Part shown: positions 28,869-38,595 of the stretch, in pieces | How positions within the stretch are numbered: position 1 is the first letter of the stretch | Layout: the number at the start of each line of letters is the position of its first letter | NCBI RefSeq assembly: GCF_006716085.1 | Contig: NZ_VFON01000001.1 | Coordinates: forward strand, 2,108,001 to 2,172,000 | Direction of reading: 5' to 3' | DNA length: 64,000 bases | DNA from: Leucobacter komagatae | Lineage (GTDB): Bacteria > Actinomycetota > Actinomycetes > Actinomycetales > Microbacteriaceae | Translations under genes and position numbers: made by a program | The notes under the pieces: model-generated | Told to the model about the DNA's origin: nothing | What the model saw: only the letters and a program-made list of their open reading frames with translations | The model's database searches: none

Positions 28869-29312
28869 ATGAACTGCCCCAGTGACGGAACCACCCTGCT
28901 CATGAGCGAGCGCCAGGGAATCGAGATCGACTACTGCCCCGAGTGCCGCGGCATCTGGCTTGACCGCGGAGAGCTCGACAAGATCCTTGAGCGCGCCCAG
29001 GCTGAGGCGGAGGCGTTCGCCGCTCAGCAGGCCCCGGCCGCGCCGCAGCACCAGGCACCGCAGCCGCCTGCTGCGCCCCTCCCCGACCACTACTCGCAGC
29101 CCGTCCCGCCGCAGCCATCGGGGTACGGCGATCGCGGGCACGAGGACCGGGGCTACGATCGACGAGATCGGGGCTACGACCGCGACCGGGGCTATGACCG
29201 CGATGACCGCAAGCCCCGCTACGACGACCGCGGGCGCGGCGGCTACGGCGACCCGCGCTACCGCAAGAAGAAGAGCCCGTTCGAGTTCCTCGGCGACATC
29301 TTCGACTCCTGA
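28869..29312 (+). CDS. TFIIB-type zinc-ribbon protein with Tyr/Asp/Arg-rich tail
   Basis: 147 residues. The N-terminal zf-TFIIB domain has two Cys pairs: Cys 3 and its partner region in MNCPSDG, and CPECRGIWLDRGEL (about 23-36). A coiled Glu/Ala helix, a Pro/Gln stretch and a low-complexity tail of GYDRDR-type repeats (about 90-130) follow, ending in KKKSPFEFLGDIFDS. Such proteins are common in actinobacteria and of unknown function. The tail is the kind of disordered segment that binds nucleic acid or phase-separates (inference). Confidence 0.8.
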   Translation: MNCPSDGTTLLMSERQGIEIDYCPECRGIWLDRGELDKILERAQAEAEAFAAQQAPAAPQHQAPQPPAAPLPDHYSQPVPPQPSGYGDRGHEDRGYDRRDRGYDRDRGYDRDDRKPRYDDRGRGGYGDPRYRKKKSPFEFLGDIFDS

Positions 29313-29373
29313 CCCCGAGTACCCCCGGCCAGGGGCCACAGGCCACGCCCTCTGGACACCCCTACCCGGCAAG

Positions 29374-29406
29374 ACACCCCCTTATCCATGGCTGATAAGG
29401 GGGTGT
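29374..29406. terminator. Bidirectional terminator hairpin
   Basis: A perfect 13-bp stem (ACACCCCCTTATC/GATAAGGGGGTGT) with a 7-base loop, between the convergent zinc-ribbon and acyl-CoA ligase genes. The + strand side is followed by TGTG rather than a long T-run. Confidence 0.75.
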
Positions 29407-29445
29407 TGTGCAGGGAACTCGCTCTGCGGCGAGGGCCGGGGCCGG

Positions 29446-31167
29446 CTACGCCTCCGGATCCACCTGCGCGCGCACCGCGTTGCGATCGGCAACGAGCGTG
29501 TCTCGCACCGTGCGGCGAAGCACCTTGCCGATGAGGGACTTCGGAAGCTCCTCCCACACCACGTAGGTGCTCGGGCGCTTGAACTCGGCGAGGTGCTCGC
29601 GGGCGGTCTCGCGGGCGGCGTCTTCGTCAAACGTCGAGCCCTCTTCGAGCACAACCACCGCGGTGACGATCTCGGCCCCGCTACCGCGCGCGACGCCAAC
29701 GACGGCGCTCTCCGCGACGCCGGGCACCGTGTTCACGACGCGCTCGACCTCGCTCGGCGAGACGTTAAAGCCGCCTGTGATGATGAGCTCTTTCTTGCGG
29801 TCGACGACGGTGACGAAGCCGTCCTCATCCTGCACGACCAGATCCCCAGTGCGCAGCCAGCCGCCCTCGAGCAGGGTCGCGGCGGTCTCCTCGGGCCGGT
29901 TCCAGTAGCCCTGGAAGACCTGGGGGCCAGCGATGAGTAGCTCTCCGACCTCGCCGAGCTCAACCTGCTCGGTTGGCTGGTCGGGGTTCACGACACGAAT
30001 GTCGGTTGAGGGGAAGGGGATGCCGATGGCACCGATCCTGCGCGCGTCGCTGAAGGGGTTCGCGAGCGCGACCGGGCTCGTCTCGGTGAGCCCATAGCCC
30101 TCGTTGAGCATGCTTCCCGCGAGCGCCTCCCACCGGTTCACGACCGCGGGGGTAAGCGTCATCGCGCCCGAGATCGCGTAGACGACGCCCGTGAGGTCGA
30201 GCTTGCCGTCGCGCGCGACGCGGGCGAGACGGTCGAACATCGGCGGCACAGCAGGCACGAACGTCGGCGGGAAGCGCTTCGCCGCCTGCGAAACGAGCTC
30301 GGGGTCGAACGTCGGGAACAGCACCGCGCGCGAGCCGGTCTCAATCGAGTAGATGATCGACAGCAGCACGCCGAACGAGTGGAACATCGGTAGGAGGCCG
30401 TAGATCGAGCCCTCGCCGCGGGTGAAGTCGGGCATCCAGGCCGCGCCCTGGCGAGCGTTCGCCCACAGGTTGCCGTGCGAGATCATCGCGCCCTTCGGCG
30501 TACCCGTCGTGCCCGAGGTGTACTGCAGGCAGGCGATATCGTCACGGCTCGGGCGCGGGTGGCTCGCGGGGAGTGCCTGCGCGCGCTCAAGGGTCGCGAA
30601 CGGCACGGTGCCCGTCGTCTCTGCCCAGAGCTTCGCGCGGCCCTCGCGCGCCTTCGCGATCGGGAGTCGCAGCGCCGCACGGGTCGCGAACGGCATCGCG
30701 CGAGTGACGTCGACGGCGACGACGGTCTCGATGCCGAGGTCCTTCGGCAGCGACTGCACGGTCTCGACGACGTTCGTCCACGCGATGACGACGCTCGCGC
30801 GGTGGTCGCGGAACTGCGTCTCGAGCTCGTCCCGGGTGTACAGCGGGTTGTGCTCGACGACGATCGCGCCGAGCCTGAGCACCGCGTAGAACGCGATCAC
30901 GTGCTGCGGCGCGTTCGGCATGATGAGCGCGACGCGATCGCCCGCGCCAACGCCGAGGTCGGCGAGGCCCTGGGCGACGCGGGAGACTCGCTCGCCGAGC
31001 TCGCGGTAGGTGACGGTGCGGCCGAAGAAGCTGATCGCGTCGCGGTCAGCCCACTGCGCGCAGCGCTCGTCGAGCAGGTCAGCGAGGGATCCCGTGACGG
31101 GCTCGATGTCGATCGGCGTGCCCTTGGCATAGAACCGATTCCACTCGCGTGTTTCATTCAGGTGCAT
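29446..31167 (-). CDS. Long-chain fatty acid-CoA ligase (AMP-binding)
   Basis: 573 residues. The adenylation core motif YTSGTTGTPKGAMISH, the A5 motif YGLTETSPVALA, the A7/A8 region GGWLRTGDLVVQDEDGF and the catalytic C-terminal Lys in SLIGKVLRR are all present. It activates a fatty acid with ATP and CoA for beta-oxidation or lipid synthesis. Single gene, with the ATG at 31167; a hairpin just upstream ends the preceding same-strand gene. Confidence 0.9.
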   Translation of the reverse strand: MHLNETREWNRFYAKGTPIDIEPVTGSLADLLDERCAQWADRDAISFFGRTVTYRELGERVSRVAQGLADLGVGAGDRVALIMPNAPQHVIAFYAVLRLGAIVVEHNPLYTRDELETQFRDHRASVVIAWTNVVETVQSLPKDLGIETVVAVDVTRAMPFATRAALRLPIAKAREGRAKLWAETTGTVPFATLERAQALPASHPRPSRDDIACLQYTSGTTGTPKGAMISHGNLWANARQGAAWMPDFTRGEGSIYGLLPMFHSFGVLLSIIYSIETGSRAVLFPTFDPELVSQAAKRFPPTFVPAVPPMFDRLARVARDGKLDLTGVVYAISGAMTLTPAVVNRWEALAGSMLNEGYGLTETSPVALANPFSDARRIGAIGIPFPSTDIRVVNPDQPTEQVELGEVGELLIAGPQVFQGYWNRPEETAATLLEGGWLRTGDLVVQDEDGFVTVVDRKKELIITGGFNVSPSEVERVVNTVPGVAESAVVGVARGSGAEIVTAVVVLEEGSTFDEDAARETAREHLAEFKRPSTYVVWEELPKSLIGKVLRRTVRDTLVADRNAVRAQVDPEA

Positions 31168-31194
31168 ACTTCTAAGGGTATCCCCGACTCGCTA

Positions 31195-31244
31195 GAGTGC
31201 CGCGCTTCCTGCGCTCACGTGTGGGCTCAGGAAGCGCGGCACTC
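31195..31244 (-). terminator. Terminator hairpin after the PEP-mutase-family gene
   Basis: A perfect 17-bp stem (arm GAGTGCCGCGCTTCCTG at 31195-31211, partner at 31228-31244) around a 16-base loop, 6 bases beyond the end of the upstream gene and before the acyl-CoA ligase start. It separates the two same-strand genes. Confidence 0.75.
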
Positions 31245-31250
31245 CGATCG

Positions 31251-32027
31251 CTAGTTCAGCTCGCGCACCGACGCCGGGATCGCGCCATCACGGTAGAGGT
31301 CGATCGCGAGATCCTGATACGCGGTCAGCGCGACCCGCTGCGTCATCGGGCCGTACGAAATGCGGGCGACCCCGAGATCCTCGTACTCTCGCGCGGAGAG
31401 CGCGCCAGGCAGCCCGATCACGCTGATCTTCCGCTCGCCGATCCCCTCAACGAGCTTGCGCGTGGTGTCGGCGTCGAGCACGCCGGGCACAAACACGACG
31501 TCTGCGCCGGCGTCGAGGTAGGCGCGCCCGCGCTCGATCGCGTCGGCGATGGACTCCTCGAGCGGCCGCCCGCCCGCGCGCACGAACGCGTCGGTGCGGG
31601 CGTTGAGCGCGAACGGCACGCCCTCGACGGCGCCGGCAGCAACGACGGCCTCGACCTCAGCGACGAACTCCGAGAGCGGCCGCAGCCGATCCTCGATGTT
31701 CGCACCGACAGCGCCAACGCCGATGACGCGGCGCACCGCCTCACCCGCGTCGCCGTAGCCCGCGTCGAGATCAGCGCTCACCGGCAGGTCCCCCGCAGCC
31801 TCGACGATGCGCCCGACCATGTCGAGGGTCAGCTCGAGCGGGATCTCCCCGTCGGCGTAGCCAAACGTCGCCGCGATCGAGTGCCCGGCGGTCGCGATCG
31901 CACGCGTCTCGGGGAGGCCTACGACGGCCTTCGTCGAGATCGCGTCCCAGACGTTGACGACGCGAAGAATCTCAGGGGCTGCGTGAAGTTCGGAGAGGCG
32001 CTGGGCCTTGGATGCCTGGGTTGTCAT
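31251..32027 (-). CDS. Isocitrate lyase/PEP mutase superfamily enzyme
   Basis: 258 residues. A TIM-barrel of the PEP-mutase/isocitrate-lyase group: metal-binding ADLDAGYGDAGEAV, GANIEDRLRPL, and RTDAFVRAGG. The catalytic KKCGH loop of isocitrate lyase is not seen, so it is a lyase or mutase of the 2-methylisocitrate/oxaloacetate hydrolase or phosphonate type, substrate unknown. ATG 32027 was chosen over a GTG 9 bases upstream. A 17-bp hairpin follows. Confidence 0.82.
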   Translation of the reverse strand: MTTQASKAQRLSELHAAPEILRVVNVWDAISTKAVVGLPETRAIATAGHSIAATFGYADGEIPLELTLDMVGRIVEAAGDLPVSADLDAGYGDAGEAVRRVIGVGAVGANIEDRLRPLSEFVAEVEAVVAAGAVEGVPFALNARTDAFVRAGGRPLEESIADAIERGRAYLDAGADVVFVPGVLDADTTRKLVEGIGERKISVIGLPGALSAREYEDLGVARISYGPMTQRVALTAYQDLAIDLYRDGAIPASVRELN

Positions 32028-32121
32028 GCCGCCCACGCTACCAACCGGCGCTGTGCCGCGGTAGGGCTCGCGCTGTGGGCTTGCTGGTAATGCGCTCGGC
32101 CCTTGGCGAACACTCTTCTGC

Positions 32122-32343
32122 TTAAGCGGGCTCCTGCGCCCACTCGGCCAACGCCGCGCGGATCGCTTCAGAACGAGTGCGATGCTCGCGAGCTGCGCGC
32201 GCCATCACCGCGTTGAGCTCCGACTCGGTCAATCGCACAGTCACTGCGCGGGTTGGCTCGTCCGAGCGCGCTGGTCGTCCCGGGGCCCTGAACGCCGCAC
32301 CAGGGAACCCCTCCTCTGCGTTCTTCACGAGTCGAGCAATCAC
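32122..32343 (-). CDS. Small ribbon-helix-helix protein
   Basis: 73 residues. The segment TRAVTVRLTESELNAVMARA followed by EHRTRSEAIRAALAEWA matches the strand-helix-helix pattern of CopG/Arc-type DNA-binding proteins. Such proteins are often antitoxins, but no toxin gene lies next to it; it could be an orphan antitoxin or a small regulator. ATG start. Confidence 0.55.
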   Translation of the reverse strand: MIARLVKNAEEGFPGAAFRAPGRPARSDEPTRAVTVRLTESELNAVMARAAREHRTRSEAIRAALAEWAQEPA

Positions 32344-32435
32344 CTCTTCAGTGACTAGCCGCTTCAGAGCTGCTGATAAGTGGCGCTGACCTCCGCACGG
32401 CCTTCCGAGGCCGGCACCTCATTGAAACAAAAGAA

Positions 32436-32471
32436 GGTCCCGGGTTTGCAATCTCCTGCAAACCTGGGACC
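32436..32471 (-). terminator. nrdF: Intrinsic terminator of nrdF
   Basis: A 15-bp stem with one G-T type mismatch (arm GGTCCCGGGTTTGCA, loop ATCTCC) followed on the minus strand by a TTCTTTTGTTTC tract: a standard intrinsic terminator 36 bases after the nrdF stop. Confidence 0.85.
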
Positions 32472-32506
32472 CTCCGCCGTTTCAAACGGCCATCGGTCAG
32501 GAACTC

Positions 32507-33496
<990 letters not shown>

Positions 33497-33645
33497 TTAC
33501 TCGCACCGCACGCCCGGCCAGGGCGAAACACGAAGTTTGGTGGCAATCTCGGGGCTCCGCGCTGTGTGCGCGAATGTCGCCGAGGCGCCCTCAAATCCTA
33601 CCCGTTTCGCCCGGCCATTGCCTGCGCCGCTCCGAGAGATCTTCG

Positions 33646-33691
33646 ACTACATGTTGTGGTGCACTGAGGCACGCACCGCTACATCCTGTGG
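33646..33691 (-). promoter_or_regulatory. Paired NrdR-like boxes upstream of nrdF
   Basis: Two related 13-mers, CTACATGTTGTGG (33647-33659) and CTACATCCTGTGG (33679-33691), start exactly 32 bp apart, about 170 bases upstream of the nrdF ATG and just outside the collagen-like gene. NrdR boxes occur as pairs with helical-turn spacing, so nrdF probably has its own NrdR-repressed promoter. Confidence 0.65.
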
Positions 33692-33692
33692 C

Positions 33693-35231
33693 CTAGTCGC
33701 GCTGCGGGTAGATGCCGTTCGCGCAGATGGAGTACGTCATATTGTTTGGCGCGAGCCCTCGCATGTCGGGCAAGCCGAAGGTGGTACTACCGTTGCCGCC
33801 GTAAGTGGTCCCGAACAACGAATACAGCGCCTGGTACCCCTGCACGGGAAGAATCTGTCCGTTGGCTGGAAGGCCATCCGTCACCGCACCAGCGGTCAGC
33901 AGGACTGAGCCAACCATGCAGTCCGTGGCATGGCCCGGGGCCGCCCGGTGTGTGTTCGTACCAAAGAGCTTTTGCAGGTCGTTGTTGCCTGCCGCACCCT
34001 GCGGCCCCTGCGGTCCGGGCACGCCTCGCTCACCCGTCGCGCCGGTCGCACCCTTCGCTGCGAGCAGCTCCCAGGCTGTCGTGTCGGTCGGCGCCACGCC
34101 AGAGAACGTTTCTTCGCGAGTGGCGACGTACGTCGACCCCTCGAACTCGACGACACTCGCGGGGGCGACGCCAGAGTACTCGACCTCGGAATCGTACGCC
34201 CCGGTGAAGACCCACGGAGCAACGCCGGTCAGCCCACGCAGGCCCTGGATACCCTGCGCGCCCTGAGACCCCTGCGCGCCGGCTGCGCCATCAGCACCGT
34301 CTGAGCCATCAGCGCCATCCTTACCTGCTGCGCCCGCGGCACCGGCCTCACCCTTCTCGCCGCGTTCACCCTTCAATCCAGCAGCGGCGATCAGGATCCA
34401 GTCGGAAGGCGAGCCCGCCGGTGGAGCCCCGACTGACGAACGTGCGGCTACGTAGGTTGCGCCTCCAAAGGTGACGATCGAGGTTGGGGGGCCCGCCGTG
34501 TATGTCGCCGAGGCGCTCCAATCCGAGACGAACTCCCAGGCGGCGATGCCGTCCTTGCCGGCCGCCCCAGTGGCGCCGGTCTGGCCCTGTTCACCGCGCT
34601 CGCCTTGTTCGCCTTTGTCGCCCTTGTCGCCCTGACGCCCTTCAGCGCCGGCCTCTCCGGCGGCACCGTTCTTGCCGTCGACGCCATCCTTTCCGTCAAT
34701 GCCGTCGCGCCCCGCTGCGCCGTCCTTGCCGTCAGCGCCGTTCGCGCCAGTTGCACCGTCGCGCCCGGCGGCCCCGGTCGCCCCACGCGAACCCGGCGCG
34801 CCAGTAGCGCCAGCCGCACCCGTCGCACCAGCTGATCCGACTCTTCCAGCCGCGCCGTCGCGCCCAGACGCACCGGCCTGACCTGCGCCGCCATCCTTCC
34901 CGGCGGCACCGGCGGCACCGGCAGCACCCGCCGCGCCGTCCTTCCCTATAGCACCGGCGGCGCCGTCGGCCCCATCGGCGCCGTCCGTTCCCGCGGCGCC
35001 CGTCGCAGGCTTGTCGCTCTGCCACGCGACCGGCACCAGGTCGCTGTCGCAGGCACTCCCGGCATCGGCGAGCGTCAGTGTCCCCTCGGATACGTCAAGG
35101 CAGCCCTGCATTGGGGATCCTTCGCGCACCGCCCCTCCGCCCGCAATCGCCGTTGCCGCGACTGCGCCGACGCCACCAGAAAGCAAGCCAACGAGCACGC
35201 ACGCGGCGAGCACTTTGCTTGGACCGTTCAT
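33693..35231 (-). CDS. Secreted collagen-like protein with CBM5/12-like and tail-collar domains
   Basis: 512 residues. Signal peptide 1-30; a Cys-containing N-terminal segment (31-77); a Gly-X-Y collagen region (78-228); a CBM5/12-like module (231-285, WEFVSDWSASATYTAG... Y...P..W pattern); a second Gly-X-Y region (285-336); a second CBM5/12-like module (339-393); a short Gly-X-Y region; and a C-terminal phage tail-collar domain (436-492, YSLFGTTYGGNGSTTFGLPD). No LPXTG anchor is seen. It is probably an exported trimeric fibre that binds polysaccharide, host or phage-like surfaces (inference). It lies between nrdE and nrdF but has its own ribosome binding site and is preceded by a terminator. 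Confidence 0.85.
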   Translation of the reverse strand: MNGPSKVLAACVLVGLLSGGVGAVAATAIAGGGAVREGSPMQGCLDVSEGTLTLADAGSACDSDLVPVAWQSDKPATGAAGTDGADGADGAAGAIGKDGAAGAAGAAGAAGKDGGAGQAGASGRDGAAGRVGSAGATGAAGATGAPGSRGATGAAGRDGATGANGADGKDGAAGRDGIDGKDGVDGKNGAAGEAGAEGRQGDKGDKGEQGERGEQGQTGATGAAGKDGIAAWEFVSDWSASATYTAGPPTSIVTFGGATYVAARSSVGAPPAGSPSDWILIAAAGLKGERGEKGEAGAAGAAGKDGADGSDGADGAAGAQGSQGAQGIQGLRGLTGVAPWVFTGAYDSEVEYSGVAPASVVEFEGSTYVATREETFSGVAPTDTTAWELLAAKGATGATGERGVPGPQGPQGAAGNNDLQKLFGTNTHRAAPGHATDCMVGSVLLTAGAVTDGLPANGQILPVQGYQALYSLFGTTYGGNGSTTFGLPDMRGLAPNNMTYSICANGIYPQRD

Positions 35232-35410
35232 CTTGGATCCCCCTCATCCATCCGGTTGCGCCGCGCCTCCGCGCGCGGGCCAACAGTCCATTTCACCGGA
35301 GATTCGGGGCCAGTTCGCGGCATATGCCGAAAGCGTGCGCGATTTGCACGCGGGCCTGCGCAATTTGACCGCGCGCGGGCGGCTGAGGGAGAGATCGAGG
35401 GTGAGAAACA

Positions 35411-35452
35411 CAACAACGGGGCGCCCTTCCGCAGAAGGACGCCCCGTTGTTG
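35411..35452 (-). terminator. Intrinsic terminator of the nrdHIE operon
   Basis: A 13-bp perfect outer stem (CAACAACGGGGCG, 35411-35423, with 35440-35452) continued by a CCTT/AAGG inner stem, just past the nrdE stop. On the minus strand it is followed by GTGTTTCTC. It isolates nrdE from the collagen-like gene. Confidence 0.8.
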
Positions 35453-35463
35453 CTCGCGAGGAG

Positions 35464-37605
35464 TTACAGCATGCAGCTGACGCACTCGGTCATGTCGGTG
35501 CCCTCGAGCGCAAGCTGGCGAAGACGGATGTAGTAGATCGTCTTGATGCCCTTGCGCCACGCGTAGATCTGCGCCTTGTTGATGTCGCGGGTCGTCGCCG
35601 TGTCCTTGAAGAACAGCGTCAGCGAGAGGCCCTGGTCGACGTGCTGCGTCGCCGCGGCGTACGTGTCGATGATCTTCTCGGGGCCGATCTCGTACGCATC
35701 CTCGTAGTACTCGAGGTTGTCGTTCGTCATGAACGGCGCCGGGTAGTAGACGCGGCCGAGCTTGCCTTCCTTACGAATCTCAACCTTCGAGGCGATCGGG
35801 TGGATCGAGCTCGTGGAGTTGTTGATGTAGGAAATCGAGCCCGTCGGCGGCACGGCCTGCAGGTTCTGGTTGTAGATGCCGTGCTCCATGACGGAGGCCT
35901 TCAGCGCGGCCCAGTCAGCCTGGGTCGGGATCTCGACGTTCGCGTCGGCGAACAGTTCGCGGACGCGCTCGGTCGCCGGCTCCCACACTTCGTCGGTGTA
36001 CTTGTCGAAGAACTCGCCCGATGCGTACTTCGAATCCTCGAAGCCGCCGAAGACCTGCTTCCGCTCGATCGCGATCTTGTTCGACGCGGTGAGCGCGTGG
36101 AACAGCACCGTGTAGAAGTAGATGTTCGTGAAGTCGATGCCCTCTTCGGAGCCGTAGTGGATGTGCTCGCGAGCGAGGTAGCCGTGCAGGTTCATCTGGC
36201 CGAGGCCGATGGCGTGCGACTGGGCGTTGCCATCTTCGATCGAGCGCACCGAGGTGATCGAGCTCATGTCGCTCACTGCGGTGAGCGAGCGGATCGCGAG
36301 GTCGACGGTCTCACCGAAGTTGCCGCCGTCCATCGCCATAGCGATGTTCATCGACCCGAGGTTGCAGGAGATGTCCTTGCCGATGTCTCGGTAGCTGAGG
36401 TCCTCGTTGTAGGTGGTCGGGGTGTTGACCTGGAGGATCTCGGAGCAGAGGTTAGACATGTTGATGCGGCCCTTGATCGGGTTCGCCTTGTTCACAGTGT
36501 CTTCGAACACGATGTACGGGTAGCCCGACTCGAACTGCAGCTCGGCGACGGTCTGGAAGAAGTGGCGTGCACTGATCTTCGTCTTCGAGATGCGCGAGTC
36601 GTTGACCATGTCATAGTAGTGCTCGGTCACCGAGAGGTCGCCGAAGGGCACACCGTAGACGCGCTCGACGTCGTACGGCGAGAAGAGGTACATGTCCTCG
36701 TTCTTCTTCGCGAGTTCGAAGGTGATGTCGGGCACGACGACGCCGAGCGAGAGCGTCTTGATGCGGATCTTCTCGTCCGCGTTCTCGCGCTTCGTGTCGA
36801 GGAACTTCATGATGTCGGGGTGATGGGCCGACAGGTAGACCGCGCCAGCACCCTGGCGCGCACCGAGCTGGTTCGCGTAGCTGAAGCTGTCTTCGAGCAG
36901 CTTCATCACGGGGATGATGCCCGACGACTGGTTCTCGATCTTCTTGATCGGAGCACCGGCCTCGCGGATGTTCGAGAGCGAGAGCGCCACGCCGCCGCCG
37001 CGCTTCGAGAGCTGCAGCGACGAGTTGATGCCACGCGAGATCGACTCCATGTTGTCCTCAACGCGGAGCAGGAAGCAGGAGACGAGCTCGCCGCGCTGCG
37101 CCTTGCCCATGTTCAGGAAGGTCGGGGTCGCAGGCTGGAACCGGCCCGAGATCATCTCGCGCATGAAACCGCGCGCGAGCTCCTGGTCGCCCTGGGCAAG
37201 CCCGAGCGAGACCATCACGACGCGATCTTCGAACCGCTCGAGGTAGCGCTTGCCGTCAAACGTCTTCAGCGCGTACGACGTGAAGAATTTGAAGGCCCCG
37301 AGGAACGCGGGGAAGCGGAACTTCAGCGCGTAGGCCTCGTCGGTGAGCTGCTCGATGAACTTCGTCGAGTACTGGTCGAGCAGCGCCTTCTCGTAGTAGT
37401 CGTTGTCGATGAGGTAGCGCAGGCGCTCCTCAAAGTTGTGGAAGAACACCATGTTCTGGTTGACGTGCTGCAGGAAGTACTGCCGCGCGGCCTCGCGATC
37501 CTTGTCGAACTGGATCTTGCCGTCTGCGTCGTACAGATTGAGCATCGCGTTCAGCGAGTGGTAATCCATCTCGCTGATCTTCGACGATTCAAGCCCCGGC
37601 TCCAT
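35464..37605 (-). CDS. nrdE: Class Ib ribonucleoside-diphosphate reductase alpha subunit
   Basis: 713 residues. Contains the N-terminal [20 protein letters not shown], the active-site [14 protein letters not shown], the [13 protein letters not shown] region and the C-terminal redox pair CVSC (ECVSCML end) that accepts electrons from NrdH. It reduces ribonucleoside diphosphates aerobically with NrdF. ATG 37605 overlaps the nrdI stop (TGATG); an in-frame TTG 15 bases upstream is a weaker alternative. Confidence 0.95.
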   Translation of the reverse strand: MEPGLESSKISEMDYHSLNAMLNLYDADGKIQFDKDREAARQYFLQHVNQNMVFFHNFEERLRYLIDNDYYEKALLDQYSTKFIEQLTDEAYALKFRFPAFLGAFKFFTSYALKTFDGKRYLERFEDRVVMVSLGLAQGDQELARGFMREMISGRFQPATPTFLNMGKAQRGELVSCFLLRVEDNMESISRGINSSLQLSKRGGGVALSLSNIREAGAPIKKIENQSSGIIPVMKLLEDSFSYANQLGARQGAGAVYLSAHHPDIMKFLDTKRENADEKIRIKTLSLGVVVPDITFELAKKNEDMYLFSPYDVERVYGVPFGDLSVTEHYYDMVNDSRISKTKISARHFFQTVAELQFESGYPYIVFEDTVNKANPIKGRINMSNLCSEILQVNTPTTYNEDLSYRDIGKDISCNLGSMNIAMAMDGGNFGETVDLAIRSLTAVSDMSSITSVRSIEDGNAQSHAIGLGQMNLHGYLAREHIHYGSEEGIDFTNIYFYTVLFHALTASNKIAIERKQVFGGFEDSKYASGEFFDKYTDEVWEPATERVRELFADANVEIPTQADWAALKASVMEHGIYNQNLQAVPPTGSISYINNSTSSIHPIASKVEIRKEGKLGRVYYPAPFMTNDNLEYYEDAYEIGPEKIIDTYAAATQHVDQGLSLTLFFKDTATTRDINKAQIYAWRKGIKTIYYIRLRQLALEGTDMTECVSCML

Positions 37606-38015
37606 CACTGCTGTTTCCAAAACTTTTCCAATCCTTCTTGGACGGCTGTCACATCGTCCGGTGTTCCAAAGAGTTCAAATCGATACAGGAAAGGGACCTG
37701 GCACTTGCGGGCGATAATGTCGCCCGCAATGCCGTAGGCCTCTCCGAAGTTGGTGTTCCCCGCGGCCATGACGCCCCGAATAAGTGATCTGTTCTGCTCG
37801 TCGTTGAGGAACTTAATCACTTGTTTCGGAACCGCACGGAGCGCGGGCCCACCGCCGTAGGTTGGCACGAGAAGCACGTAGGGTTCGGTGACCTGCAGGT
37901 GCTCTTCTCGGGCGTACAGCGGGATGCGTTTTGCGGAAACATCGAGCTTCTCTACGAAGCGGTGCGTGTTCCCGGAGACGCTGGAAAAGTACACCAGGTC
38001 AGTCACGGTACCCAC
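37605..38015 (-). CDS. nrdI: Ribonucleotide reductase flavodoxin
   Basis: 136 residues. FMN-binding loop [10 protein letters not shown] (about 11-20) and the conserved [20 protein letters not shown] and [11 protein letters not shown] blocks identify NrdI. It provides oxidant to assemble the Mn-tyrosyl cofactor of NrdF. GTG start with AGAGG upstream; its stop overlaps the nrdE ATG by one base. Confidence 0.93.
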   Translation of the reverse strand: MGTVTDLVYFSSVSGNTHRFVEKLDVSAKRIPLYAREEHLQVTEPYVLLVPTYGGGPALRAVPKQVIKFLNDEQNRSLIRGVMAAGNTNFGEAYGIAGDIIARKCQVPFLYRFELFGTPDDVTAVQEGLEKFWKQQ

Positions 38016-38026
38016 ACATCCTCTGG

Positions 38027-38260
38027 CTAGAGAAGACGACCGGCGAGCTCCGCGATCTTGTCGGGGCGGAAGCCCGACCAGTGCTCGTCATCGGTCACCA
38101 CGACGGGAGCCTGGAGGTAGCCCAGTTCCTTCACCGCCTGCAGCGCTGCTTCGTCCTCAGAGAGGTCGTGAACTTCGTATTCGATGCCCTTGCTGTCGAG
38201 AGCTCGGTAGGTTGCCGTGCACTGCACGCACGACGGCTTGGTGTAGACCGTTACTGCCAT
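38027..38260 (-). CDS. nrdH: Glutaredoxin-like protein NrdH
   Basis: 77 residues. The redox motif CVQC (Cys 11, Cys 14) and the C-terminal [13 protein letters not shown] are the NrdH signature (thioredoxin-like behaviour with a glutaredoxin-like sequence). It reduces NrdE after each turnover. First gene of nrdHIE, with an AAGGGC ribosome binding site and paired NrdR-like boxes upstream. Confidence 0.95.
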   Translation of the reverse strand: MAVTVYTKPSCVQCTATYRALDSKGIEYEVHDLSEDEAALQAVKELGYLQAPVVVTDDEHWSGFRPDKIAELAGRLL

Positions 38261-38298
38261 TTTTATGCCCTTCCCTCAAAAGTCCTGGCCCGTGTGAG

Positions 38299-38343
38299 CC
38301 ACAACATATAGTGAACCACACCGGGGCTGACCACAAGATGATG
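38299..38343 (-). promoter_or_regulatory. Paired NrdR-like boxes upstream of nrdHIE
   Basis: On the minus strand: CTATATGTTGTGG (38299-38311) and CATCATCTTGTGG (38331-38343), again 32 bp apart, 39-83 bases upstream of the nrdH ATG. The first differs from the nrdF box at one position and the second matches CTACATCCTGTGG at 10 of 13. A further partial match (GATGTAGTT) follows at 38354-38362. Confidence 0.6.
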
Positions 38344-38360
38344 TAGTTACACCGATGTAG

Positions 38361-38445
38361 TTTTCCACGAGCTTTCCACCGACGATTCGTGCGGGTTGGG
38401 GAGAACTTTTGGCTCATTTACGCCCCCGTCTGCAGGTTATCCACA
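38361..38445 (+). promoter_or_regulatory. DnaA-box-like cluster upstream of nrdHIE
   Basis: A perfect TTATCCACA DnaA box at 38437-38445 is preceded by TTTTCCACG at 38361-38369 and CTTTCCACC at 38372-38380, 11 bases apart. They lie in the 335-base non-coding gap between nrdH and the next gene. DnaA controls nrd genes in E. coli, so a similar link to replication is plausible here. The rest of the gap shows only a short GCCCC-GGC-GGGGC hairpin (38528-38540). Confidence 0.45.
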
Positions 38446-38595
38446 AGCTGGGGAGGCAAAAAGATTTTTCATCCACCGGCACATCTCGGCGTGTCGGAAT
38501 CGTGGCCACACCGCTATGTAGTGCAACGCCCCGGCGGGGCCTTTTATGCCCGTATGAGAGCCCTCGTCTCGCCCATTTTGCACGCTCGTTTGCCC

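Noticed and set aside
32476..32490. GCCGTTT-C-AAACGGC palindrome after nrdF
   Set aside because: The loop is too tight for the full stem, and the stronger 15-bp hairpin with a T-tract lies immediately beyond.
33693..35231. Collagen/tail-collar gene as part of a prophage
   Set aside because: No integrase, terminase, capsid or lysis genes are nearby, the protein has a signal peptide, and flanking genes are ribonucleotide reductase genes.
35011..37737. Very long open frame on the plus strand opposite nrdE
   Set aside because: It is antisense to the clearly conserved nrdE and nrdI and to the collagen-like gene; the translated product is rich in Arg, Asp, Val and Leu as expected for a high-GC shadow frame, with no family motifs.
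38528..38540. GCCCC-GGC-GGGGC hairpin followed by CTTTTAT as a terminator
   Set aside because: The T-run is on the plus strand, where no gene ends; the 5-bp stem is short. Left unassigned.
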